Shown: positions 1 to 6,071, counted from the first letter of the stretch. The stretch is 6,071 nt of DNA from Desulfocapsa sp. (GCA_030635405.1 DAOVZA010000150.1:1-6071); one strand, 5' to 3'. Notes: generated by a model not told the origin, from the letters alone. Numbers and translations are program-made.

Positions 1-1
1 A

Positions 2-334
2 GGATCGGAATCTACTCTGTCCTCCATGCAGGATATCACCTGGCATGGTGCACAGTTAAATAAACCTCAATGGAACGATCCATCATCACGGATTCTTGCT
101 TTAACCTTGAGCAGAGTTGAAGTTGAAGAGGAAGATTTGCACATCATGCTCAATATGTCAAATGAGGATATATCCATGGAACTTCCGGAATTAAGCGGAC
201 GCTCATGGCACCTGGCAATGAACACAGCTCTTTCCATCTCTTCTGATATAATCAAACCGGAACTACAGGAAGCAGTCAATGCAAAGAATCTTCAAGTTGC
301 TGCCCACAGTATTGTCCTCTGTGAGAGCAGATAA
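2..334 (+). CDS. glgX: Glycogen debranching enzyme, C-terminal end (partial)
   Basis: The reading frame is open from base 2, upstream of the first ATG at 26, so this is the 3' end of a gene starting outside the window; about 110 codons are visible, ending in TAA. The visible part matches the C-terminal beta-sandwich of GlgX/isoamylase-type debranching enzymes (GH13): a GSxSTL segment, then DITWHG and an N-K-P-x-W motif, a strand with the pattern HIMLNMSNEDISMELP, then SWHLAMNTA and a closing AAHSIVL strand. Enzymes of this family hydrolyse alpha-1,6 branches in glycogen or limit dextrin in the cytoplasm. The catalytic domain is outside the window, so activity cannot be judged. It converges on the kinase gene and has no evident functional link to it. 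An alternative is another GH13 member such as a TreX-type isoamylase. Family assignment is by recognition and is fairly sure. Confidence 0.8.
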   Translation, partial: GSESTLSSMQDITWHGAQLNKPQWNDPSSRILALTLSRVEVEEEDLHIMLNMSNEDISMELPELSGRSWHLAMNTALSISSDIIKPELQEAVNAKNLQVAAHSIVLCESR

Positions 335-374
335 ATAAAAGAGAAAAGTCACTCGATATCTAAATTAAACACCA

Positions 375-2978
375 TCAGGCACTACGACTAACCTCTGCTA
401 AGACTCTCTGAATATCGTCAGGTCCAAATGGTTTTGTCAGATAATCATCCATTCCTGCATCCAAACACTTCCCCCGATCACTATCCATGGCATTTGCGGT
501 CATGGCTACAATGGGAATATGTCCACACTCCTTACACTTTTGAAGGAGTAGTGCTGAAAGATTCGGCAGAAGGCCAGGGAATTGCACATCCTGCCCCTGT
601 TCACTTTCACGAATGATGTTAGTGGCAGTTAAACCATCCATAACCGGCATCTGAACATCCATAAAGATAACATCAAAACGTTGCGCCACCAGAACTTCAA
701 GAGCCTCCACCCCATTAGTTGCCGTCATTACCTGATGTCCTGCTTTTTCTAGTATATGCCTGGCAATATGTAGGTTTATTTCATTATCATCAACGAGAAG
801 AACATCAAGTTTTTCAACCCGTTGTACAGTGAGATTATCAGGTTTAAGAATATCCTCTTCCTGACCTGGCGCTAGAGTAACAGTAAAATGAAAGATCGAG
901 CCCTTCTTTCTGTTTCCTTCCACCCAGATCTTGCCACCCATTAGCTCTACCAGCTGCTTACAAATGGAAAGCCCAAGACCAGTGCCACCAAATTTACGGG
1001 TAGTTGAGGCATCAGCCTGACTGAAACTTGTAAAAATATGTTCCTGTTTATCAACGGGAATACCAATTCCAGTATCAATCACCATAAAATGGAGTTTTCC
1101 TGCCTCTTCGTCTTCTTCAGCAGGGATAAGTTTAAGTGTTATGGACCCATCTTCAGTAAATTTGATACTATTCCCTATAAGATTCACCAGAATCTGTCGC
1201 AGACGAAGTTCATCACCCTTCACAAAGACAGGTAATTCGGGAGCATCATTTTGGAGAATTAATTCAAGACCTTTCTCTTTAGCACTGAGTTCCATCATCG
1301 AGACAATATTATCCATTGACTCCGGTAAATTGAAGGAATGCTCTTCTATGGTTAACTGCCCGGCTTCAATTTTTGAGAAATCAAGAATGTCATTGAGAAG
1401 GACAAGAAGACTATCTGCAGAGAGTTTGATATTTTGCAGATACTTTCTCTGTTTAGAACTGAGTTCTGTATCCAAAGCCAGCAGTGTCATTCCAACGATA
1501 CCGCTCATCGGTGTCCTAATATCATGACTCATATTGGCAAGAAAATCAGATTTTGCCCGATTGGCATTCTGAGCCTGCTGTTGCATCTCAATCATTTTTT
1601 GTTCGGTCTCTTTTCGATGCGTAATATCCTCTTTAACAGCCACATAATGTGTGACCTTACCGGTATCATCATCCTTCACAGGGGAGATAGTGACATGCTC
1701 CCAGTAGAGGCTTCCATCTTTACGCCGATTATGCATTTCTCCACGCCAGACCTCTCCTTCCAATAGTGTTTCCCACATCGACTGATAGAAGATTTTTGGT
1801 TGAAGATTTGATTTTAGAACTCGTGGATTTTGGCCAATTGCTTCCTCTTTGGTATAGCCGGTGGATCGAGTAAAGGCCGGATTGACAAACTCAATTGTTG
1901 CATCCAGATTGGTTATGACTATGGTGCTGTCGCTCTGTTCCACTGCACGTGAAAGTTTACTCAACTGAGAATTCACACGTTTACTCTCAGTAACATCGTT
2001 TGCCATGAGCAGAAAACCAGCAAAGTCATCACTTTGATTGTCTATTCTGTTTATTCGTACATCAAGGGCAGTGGCTTCCATGTCCATGAAAAACTGGTAA
2101 GTGCCATTTTGACGTACATTCTCAACAATATGGCTAACCTTATCCATAGTAGAATCTTGCTCACCCTTAGCATTATAAACATCGGCTATGTTTTTACCCA
2201 GTCCACTGCCTCTATCTATATTAAAAACCTGTTCTGCCTTTGGGTTGATATACTTAATAGAAAAATCTGTATCTGTTGCAATTATTGCTGTTTCAGAGGA
2301 TGACTTAAGAATGGATTCAAGGTAAAGACTGTTATCTTCAGCGTATTTTTGTGACTCCTGTAACTGCTCTTCTCTAACCAGAGCTTTTTCTTCTAAGACC
2401 AGCATTTCTTCGCTATTGGCCTGATAAGAATTGGCATTTTTCAAAAGAAAGAATGTATAAACAAGCAGAGTCCCGCCGATAAAAATACTTTTACCATCGG
2501 GTGCCAGGTACAGGCCGATATGTGCCGGAAGTAATGTCAGGAAAATATAAAGATAACTAGGAAGCTTACGGTAGGCAAGGCCAGTAATAGAACCTGCAGA
2601 CATCCCTATTATAACGATAAACAGGATCATCCTGGTACTGCCATCACCGCTTAAAGCATACAGAAAAGATCCCACACATCCCCAGGTAGTTCCGGCAAGT
2701 ATTACTCCTGCAAGATGTAACTTTTCAGATCGTTTATAATCAGGTACATCCTGTTTCCCTGTTCTATTATGAAGTACCAGCGTAACGGCTCGAAACAGAA
2801 CAACAGAAATTGTTGCGGTTAGCCAAATGATTAAAGCATTTTGATCGGGAAAATCTGATAAAGCAAAAAACAGCACCAATGCCACACCAGTTGCTGCCAG
2901 TAACGATTGTGGCAACTGCTGATACAGCAGATCAATCTGTTTCTCATATACATTTTGCTTTATTTTTGAAGATCCCAT
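375..2978 (-). CDS. Membrane-bound hybrid sensor histidine kinase (6 TM, PAS-PAS-HisKA-HATPase-REC)
   Basis: Numbered from the ATG at 2978 (867 aa). About six hydrophobic segments fill residues 26-180 with only short loops, followed by a probable coiled coil (about 185-220) and two PAS domains (about 218-330 and 340-455). The second PAS has the pattern W-x-GE-x-x-NRRKDG-x-x-YWE and ends in VAVKEDIT. The HisKA H-box is ANMSHDIRTPMSG with phosphoacceptor His485. The HATPase has an N-box with Asn603, a DTGIGI box at 635 and GGTGLGLS at 664. The receiver domain (about 724-865) has the acidic pair Asp730/731, phosphoacceptor Asp774, Thr827 and Lys849, so all key residues are present. There is no C-terminal HPt domain; a separate HPt gene lies just upstream. 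Between helix 3 and strand 4 the receiver carries an insert with CKECGH. An in-frame TTG at 3011 would add 11 residues but lacks a Shine-Dalgarno; the ATG has AAGGGG 12 nt upstream. The ligand is unknown. Confidence 0.93.
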   Translation of the reverse strand: MGSSKIKQNVYEKQIDLLYQQLPQSLLAATGVALVLFFALSDFPDQNALIIWLTATISVVLFRAVTLVLHNRTGKQDVPDYKRSEKLHLAGVILAGTTWGCVGSFLYALSGDGSTRMILFIVIIGMSAGSITGLAYRKLPSYLYIFLTLLPAHIGLYLAPDGKSIFIGGTLLVYTFFLLKNANSYQANSEEMLVLEEKALVREEQLQESQKYAEDNSLYLESILKSSSETAIIATDTDFSIKYINPKAEQVFNIDRGSGLGKNIADVYNAKGEQDSTMDKVSHIVENVRQNGTYQFFMDMEATALDVRINRIDNQSDDFAGFLLMANDVTESKRVNSQLSKLSRAVEQSDSTIVITNLDATIEFVNPAFTRSTGYTKEEAIGQNPRVLKSNLQPKIFYQSMWETLLEGEVWRGEMHNRRKDGSLYWEHVTISPVKDDDTGKVTHYVAVKEDITHRKETEQKMIEMQQQAQNANRAKSDFLANMSHDIRTPMSGIVGMTLLALDTELSSKQRKYLQNIKLSADSLLVLLNDILDFSKIEAGQLTIEEHSFNLPESMDNIVSMMELSAKEKGLELILQNDAPELPVFVKGDELRLRQILVNLIGNSIKFTEDGSITLKLIPAEEDEEAGKLHFMVIDTGIGIPVDKQEHIFTSFSQADASTTRKFGGTGLGLSICKQLVELMGGKIWVEGNRKKGSIFHFTVTLAPGQEEDILKPDNLTVQRVEKLDVLLVDDNEINLHIARHILEKAGHQVMTATNGVEALEVLVAQRFDVIFMDVQMPVMDGLTATNIIRESEQGQDVQFPGLLPNLSALLLQKCKECGHIPIVAMTANAMDSDRGKCLDAGMDDYLTKPFGPDDIQRVLAEVSRSA

Positions 2979-2994
2979 TTTATGGCATAGTCCC

Positions 2995-3012
2995 CTTGGT
3001 AGAATGACCAAG
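2995..3012 (-). promoter_or_regulatory. Small hairpin overlapping the kinase gene's ribosome binding site
   Basis: The sequence CTTGGT-AGAATG-ACCAAG is a perfect 6-bp inverted repeat with a 6-nt loop. On the minus strand its downstream arm runs into CCAAGGGGA, the only Shine-Dalgarno-like sequence before the kinase ATG at 2978. If folded in the mRNA it would partly cover that site. The stem is short and could be chance; no T-run follows, so it is not a terminator. Confidence 0.3.
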
Positions 3013-3017
3013 AATCA

Positions 3018-3046
3018 ATTTTAAAAAGGAATGAAGCGCTACCCAA
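3018..3046 (-). promoter_or_regulatory. Candidate sigma-70-type promoter for the hybrid kinase gene
   Basis: On the minus strand TTGGGT (3041-3046) and TAAAAT (3018-3023) are separated by exactly 17 nt. The -10 matches 5 of 6 consensus positions and the -35 matches 3 of 6. Transcription would start near 3011, giving a leader of about 33 nt to the ATG at 2978. This would make the alternative TTG start at 3011 essentially leaderless and so unlikely. The assignment rests on consensus matching by eye in AT-rich DNA. Confidence 0.35.
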
Positions 3047-3105
3047 TTAAGCCTATCAGGCTAAGGATTTAAACACAATAGTTTGAGAGGATTTTTTTCA
3101 GAACA

Positions 3106-3474
3106 TCATGCCCTGTCTGTTACAAGGCTCAGCTCACAGATTAGATTTTCCACCTGTACAAGATGATGAGGTGTTATTTTTTTACCCAATTCCTTTTCAA
3201 GAGTGGAGGCAAGGCCAGCCTGCTCAGATAATCCAAGATTCAGCAATGCTCCCTTCAGGGTATGCGCCTCACAAGACCCCTCTTTACCATCCTGATTAGT
3301 CAGAGCTCCCTGAAGTTTGTGAAGAGACTTCTGCAACACACCCGCATATGTTTTCATGATCTCTTCAACCTGCCCGCGTTCCATCTCATATCGCTTAACT
3401 AAATGATCGCAGACACTCTCAAAAGAGACTTTATTTTCATCCACATGCGGCTGTGTATTTGTTTGAGTTTTCAT
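3106..3474 (-). CDS. Stand-alone HPt (histidine phosphotransfer) domain protein
   Basis: This is a 122-residue soluble protein numbered from the ATG at 3474. A GTG at 3477 immediately before it could equally be the start; neither has a strong Shine-Dalgarno. The HPt signature AHTLKGALLNLGL places the phosphoacceptor at His71, with the usual Lys three residues later and the Gly next to it. It is followed by a helix containing LASTLEKEL, as in HPt four-helix bundles. About 25 polar residues precede the domain. Such proteins carry phosphate between the receiver of a hybrid kinase and a terminal response regulator, in the cytoplasm. The hybrid kinase directly downstream ends in a receiver and lacks an HPt, so it is the obvious partner (inference). 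The upstream PilJ-type gene ends 32 bp before the start, which suggests co-transcription. There is no membrane segment or other domain. Confidence 0.87.
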   Translation of the reverse strand: MKTQTNTQPHVDENKVSFESVCDHLVKRYEMERGQVEEIMKTYAGVLQKSLHKLQGALTNQDGKEGSCEAHTLKGALLNLGLSEQAGLASTLEKELGKKITPHHLVQVENLICELSLVTDRA

Positions 3475-3506
3475 CACATGACCGTTAAAAAAAGGAGTTC
3501 AAGAAA

Positions 3507-4313
3507 CTATTTCCCAGCAACATACAATCGTGTAACAGCGTCCATCTCAATGAGCATATTGTTTGTCAATTTACTGATAAGAGAAGGAGAATACCTTTCA
3601 GAATTTGTCTTTGCCATGATCTCAAAGAAGGAAAATATTTTTTTCACTTCAGCAAGTTTTTTCTGTATTTCCGGTGTGGAAAGAGAGCTCTCCACCAGAG
3701 TTATCTGCGCTTTCGCAAAATCGCTCATGGTGTTATCAAGCTTATCCTTAAACTCAGGATCGGCAATTCCCCATACTTTCAACATATACAGAGAAGCCAG
3801 CCTTTGTGACAACATACGCTGACGACCTGATATATTTACGATCTCACCAGCTTCACTACCAGATGCTTTGCTGAGAAGAACGGTACTCCTGTGACAGGAT
3901 TTCAACAAAGCTTCAAGACTTATCTGTAAATCTCTTGCCTTAACCTTTTCAGATGTGCCTTCCAAAACAACTTTTATTGGCTTCCATAGTGTTCCGTTTT
4001 CCTTCAGGCTTTTATTGACTTCATCATTAACCTGCATTGCCTGCAGATCTTTTAATGACTCTTCAAACCAGACAATTTTTTCTTTTAAATCTTCGCCAGG
4101 ATTGGCAAATTGCAGTCCCATGCCAACCATTGAATAATCTTTCAGTAAACGCTGAGTTATCATGCGCTGTCTGCCCGCACGGTTAACCGCTTCCTCTACT
4201 GACTCAATCGCAGAATTTGCATTCGTCACAAAACAGAATCCCGTCAGCATGAGTGAACCTATCAGCATCCAGATTGTTTTGTTTTTTCCTTTTAATACCA
4301 TCGTTAACCCCAT
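3507..4313 (-). CDS. Secreted PilJ N-terminal-type (type IV pili MCP sensor-like) protein
   Basis: This 268-residue protein has a positively charged N-terminus, a hydrophobic stretch (about 14-30) and a likely signal peptidase site near NANSA, so it is probably exported to the periplasm. The mature part is helical and contains two copies of the motif that marks the PilJ/NarX-like sensor domain: NRAGRQRMITQR at 44-55 and NISGRQRMLSQR at 160-171, about 116 residues apart. In PilJ-type receptors and in NarX-type nitrate sensors, related arginine-containing P-box helices form the ligand site. Here the domain stands alone, with no HAMP, kinase or MCP signalling part and no second membrane segment. 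It lies between a diverged relative upstream and the HPt gene downstream. The start could be Met5 at 4301, which has GGGG six nt upstream; Met1 has no ribosome site. A role as a soluble ligand-binding partner is inference, and the ligand is unknown. Confidence 0.82.
   Translation of the reverse strand: MGLTMVLKGKNKTIWMLIGSLMLTGFCFVTNANSAIESVEEAVNRAGRQRMITQRLLKDYSMVGMGLQFANPGEDLKEKIVWFEESLKDLQAMQVNDEVNKSLKENGTLWKPIKVVLEGTSEKVKARDLQISLEALLKSCHRSTVLLSKASGSEAGEIVNISGRQRMLSQRLASLYMLKVWGIADPEFKDKLDNTMSDFAKAQITLVESSLSTPEIQKKLAEVKKIFSFFEIMAKTNSERYSPSLISKLTNNMLIEMDAVTRLYVAGK
3801..3836 (-). other. Second GRQRM-type P-box motif of the PilJ-type protein
   Basis: These bases encode NISGRQRMLSQR (residues 160-171), which starts the second half of the PilJ-type domain and is followed by LASLYMLKVWG, the usual continuation of this helix in the family as I recall it. 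The internal duplication is characteristic of the PilJ N-terminal domain. Confidence 0.8.
4149..4184 (-). other. First GRQRM-type P-box motif of the PilJ-type protein
   Basis: These bases encode NRAGRQRMITQR (residues 44-55), just after the predicted signal peptide. It parallels the second copy at 3801-3836 (NISGRQRMLSQR). Both copies keep Gly, Arg-Gln-Arg-Met and the final Gln-Arg, so both halves of the domain look intact. Confidence 0.8.
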
Positions 4314-4365
4314 TTATTTAAATACTTGCCAGTCTGTCACAACAGGCTATAAAATTCCATTTCTC

Positions 4366-4377
4366 AATCTCGAGATT
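4366..4377. repeat. 12-bp perfect palindrome upstream of the PilJ-type gene
   Basis: AATCTCGAGATT is perfectly self-complementary and lies in the 100-bp gap between the two PilJ-like genes, 53 bp before the ATG at 4313. It could be a small operator for a dimeric regulator. No second copy was seen in the other gaps of the window, and a clear promoter could not be tied to it, so its function is open. Confidence 0.3.
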
Positions 4378-4413
4378 ACAGTATAAGACGTAATTCGGGT
4401 CACCATTCCATCA

Positions 4414-5205
4414 TTATTTAGCAGTCATTTTCTTAAGGTGATAATCCTGAAGGGTATGGAGTGAACGTTCCAGATTATTCGTCGAGGACATTACAATGAT
4501 GGGCAGGGCACCTTTTTCAATACCAAGGTAGAATCTCTTGGCAATAGGCCAGAATTTATTGATTTTTTCAATGTTGGGTTGCAATGATGCAGGGTAACTA
4601 TAAGCATTAACTTTTTTCAGATTCGCTTCAAATGCTTCAATAGCCTTTTTGAGCTGAACCACATTATTATAATCTTTAAATCCAGCCTTATGGGCAATAT
4701 AATATTTATTGATTCGTTCCAGCAAGAATTCCATCTGCTTAACGGTAACCAGACCCATTTGCTCGACATCATTTTCACTAAGTTGTTTTTTACCGATAAG
4801 CGTTGCACCTTCAAGGAGTGATTCACTAAAATCCAGCATCATGGCACCATTTTCCTCAGAATAGGGTTGAGTAATAATGGTTTTCATCTCATCACGTGAA
4901 AATTCAATAAAGGTTAATATGCCCTTCACTTCTTCATCTGTTGATGCTTCCTTGCTCAATACTACAATGGAATTATCTAATCTTTCCAGGCCTTCACTTA
5001 TATCTCTTTTGGCCTGAACGACACGAATTTCGAGTTGATTATAAAAATACGCTTTAGTAATTTCCTGGCTCACATCTTCAATATTTCCTGCAGCCTCAAG
5101 AGTTACAACCTGTTGTTTAAGTGCCGCACCAGCAGTATTGGCAAGCATGAAACAACCAAATACAGCCAAACCAAATTTTAGAATAGATCCGTTCATTATT
5201 TTCAT
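4414..5205 (-). CDS. Secreted protein, probable diverged PilJ-type domain without the P-box motifs
   Basis: This 263-residue protein has a signal peptide: Lys near the start, a hydrophobic core at about 11-22, and a likely cut after NTAGA at residue 27. The rest is predicted helical and hydrophilic, with no further membrane segment. It shares its length, export signal and spacing of features with the downstream PilJ-type protein: a helix starting near 40, an F-x-x-x-L-E/L-L-type mid-region, a second helix at about 148-172 (GLVTVKQMEFLLERINKYYI) where a GRQRM helix would be expected, then NKFWPIAKRF near 216-225, which resembles the W-x-P/x-x-x motif of PilJ domains. Neither GRQRM copy is present. 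I therefore read it as a degenerate paralogue, but homology is inferred from layout rather than clear identity. The start is well supported by AAGGAGA seven nt upstream. A sensing or adaptor role beside its neighbour is inference. Confidence 0.65.
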   Translation of the reverse strand: MKIMNGSILKFGLAVFGCFMLANTAGAALKQQVVTLEAAGNIEDVSQEITKAYFYNQLEIRVVQAKRDISEGLERLDNSIVVLSKEASTDEEVKGILTFIEFSRDEMKTIITQPYSEENGAMMLDFSESLLEGATLIGKKQLSENDVEQMGLVTVKQMEFLLERINKYYIAHKAGFKDYNNVVQLKKAIEAFEANLKKVNAYSYPASLQPNIEKINKFWPIAKRFYLGIEKGALPIIVMSSTNNLERSLHTLQDYHLKKMTAK

Positions 5206-5212
5206 CCTACTA

Positions 5213-5219
5213 TCTCCTT
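5213..5219 (-). promoter_or_regulatory. Strong ribosome binding site for the diverged PilJ-like gene
   Basis: On the minus strand AAGGAGA lies 7 nt before the ATG at 5205. It is the best Shine-Dalgarno in the window and fixes that start against the in-frame ATG three codons later. The other genes of the cluster have weak or offset sites, which suggests that this protein is made at a higher level (inference). Confidence 0.75.
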
Positions 5220-5329
5220 TTAAAGGTATTTAATATTTCGTTTATTACTCTATTTATCTTCTCAGAACTGAATGTAATTAGCAAATTTTTCTGTACTACA
5301 AAATTCCCAGTTTACAATAAGCGATTTAT

Positions 5330-6071
5330 TTAACTCTCATCACTTAACAAAAAGGCTAAATCTTCTGCTTCAGCGTCCTTTTCATTTATTTCTTCAGCCT
5401 CAATACTCACAAGACTATCGTCATCAGTTGCAACGGCAGCAACCTTGATATCCTTATCATCCAGCTTAAATATAGCAACCGCCTGCAACATTTCGTCGGC
5501 AACCTGCGCCATGTCCCGCATGGATGTTGATGAGGTTCTTGTTTCCCTTGCAGCTTCTGTACTGATTACCCCAATTTCATTCATGGTCTTAGCAACCTCA
5601 ACAGAGCTTGCAGCCTGCTCGTTCGTAATACGAGATACAGCACCAATCAATTCGGAAACTTCAGCAGAACGCATATTAATATCATTGAGCTTAGCAAGGG
5701 CATCCTCAGAAAGTTTTGTTCCTCGAACAACTTCCTGAATACTTGAATCCATACTTACTCCGGCATCACTGATCTCCCCCAGAATATTCCGAATGAGAGT
5801 GTCGATCTGTCTGGTTGACCCGGCAGAACGCTCTGAAAGTCGCTGAATTTCCTCTGCAACAACAGCAAACCCTCGTCCTTCTTCACCCGCGGCTGCTGCC
5901 TGAATGGATGCGTTTAGTGCCAGGATAGACGTTCTATCTGAAATATCATTAATGGTCTTGGCAAAGTCACTGATTTCCTGAGAACTCTCTCCAAGACGTT
6001 TAATGGCTCGAGCCGTATCCTGAACATTGCCTCGAATTGCCTCCATTGCCCGACTGGTATCTTCAACCGCC
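5330..6071 (-). CDS. Methyl-accepting chemotaxis protein, PilJ-like signalling domain (partial, 5' end missing)
   Basis: The frame is open through 6071, so the ATG at 6046 is an internal Met and the N-terminal sensor part lies outside. About 246 codons remain. The cytoplasmic hairpin tip is clear: [16 protein letters not shown] followed by [22 protein letters not shown] and STRQIDTLI. The form [10 protein letters not shown], where most receptors have AAIEAARAGE, and the QRLSERS run resemble PilJ of the type IV pilus chemosensory systems. This tip binds CheA and CheW-type partners. A second helix with probable methylation-type sequence ([14 protein letters not shown], then AARETRTSS) returns from the tip. 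After AVAIFKL comes an acidic tail of about 40 residues ending in LLSDES, without the CheR-docking pentapeptide of enteric receptors. The next gene starts 124 bp downstream on the same strand. No CheA, CheW, CheR or CheB is visible in the window. Confidence 0.92.
   Translation of the reverse strand, partial: AVEDTSRAMEAIRGNVQDTARAIKRLGESSQEISDFAKTINDISDRTSILALNASIQAAAAGEEGRGFAVVAEEIQRLSERSAGSTRQIDTLIRNILGEISDAGVSMDSSIQEVVRGTKLSEDALAKLNDINMRSAEVSELIGAVSRITNEQAASSVEVAKTMNEIGVISTEAARETRTSSTSMRDMAQVADEMLQAVAIFKLDDKDIKVAAVATDDDSLVSIEAEEINEKDAEAEDLAFLLSDES

Noticed and set aside
335..374. Possible bidirectional terminator between the converging glgX and kinase genes
   Set aside because: The 40-bp gap is AT-rich, with no GC-rich inverted repeat that I can find.
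1141..1527. Plus-strand open frame of 128 codons inside the kinase gene
   Set aside because: It lies wholly opposite the conserved HisKA/HATPase coding sequence, has no recognisable domain and no ribosome site; it is a shadow of the kinase.
3050..3062. AGCCT-ATC-AGGCT hairpin after the HPt gene, considered as a terminator
   Set aside because: The stem is only 5 bp with a 3-nt loop, and no T-run follows on either strand.
3403..3822. Plus-strand open frame of 139 codons across the HPt and PilJ-type genes
   Set aside because: It overlaps two well-supported minus-strand genes in antisense, and its translation is low-complexity and family-less.
4317..4332. TGGC-containing sequence before the PilJ-type gene, considered as a sigma-54 promoter
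   Set aside because: TGGCAAGTATTTAAA keeps the -24 GG but lacks the GC of the -12 element at the right spacing.
5146..5160. Possible lipobox around Cys18 (VFGC) in the signal peptide of the diverged PilJ-like protein
   Set aside because: The residue before Gly is Phe, which is atypical, and a good signal peptidase I site (AGA) follows a few residues later.
1..6071. CRISPR arrays, insertion sequences, tRNA or rRNA genes
   Set aside because: No spaced direct repeats, transposase sequences, terminal inverted repeats or tRNA-like segments were seen; the window is almost fully occupied by the listed genes.

Overview
The window reads as a bacterial chromosome segment. All the complete genes are on the minus strand and belong to signal transduction; one unrelated metabolic gene enters from the left on the plus strand. 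Base composition is moderately AT-rich. The genes are typical of a Gram-negative, possibly a member of the Desulfobacterota: the style of the GlgX C-terminus, the PAS-rich hybrid kinase with an insert in its receiver domain, and the stand-alone secreted PilJ-type domains all fit. That placement is a judgement from recognition of the proteins, not from an alignment.

Layout, left to right. Positions 2-334 (+) hold the C-terminal end of a glycogen debranching enzyme (GlgX/isoamylase type). It converges, across 40 bp, with a large hybrid sensor histidine kinase (375-2978, -). To the right, all on the minus strand, come a small stand-alone HPt phosphotransfer protein (3106-3474), a secreted PilJ N-terminal-type protein with two intact GRQRM-type motifs (3507-4313), a second secreted protein that looks like a diverged copy of the same fold without those motifs (4414-5205), and the C-terminal signalling half of a PilJ-like methyl-accepting chemotaxis protein, cut by the window edge (5330-6071).

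Transcription therefore runs from right to left: MCP, diverged PilJ-like protein, PilJ-type protein, HPt, hybrid kinase. The gaps are 124, 100, 32 and 127 bp. The 32-bp gap suggests that the PilJ-type gene and the HPt gene are co-transcribed; the others could hold secondary promoters, and a candidate promoter is visible before the kinase gene. No gap without a gene exceeds 127 bp.

How the parts may fit together is inference. The hybrid kinase has no large periplasmic sensor domain and no HPt domain of its own, and an HPt protein lies directly upstream, so a His-Asp-His relay is likely, with its final response regulator outside the window. The two secreted PilJ-like proteins lie between a PilJ-type receptor and this relay. 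They could be soluble periplasmic sensing or adaptor subunits for the receptor, the kinase or both. This arrangement, with two detached PilJ-type sensor domains of which one is degenerate, is the most interesting aspect of the window.
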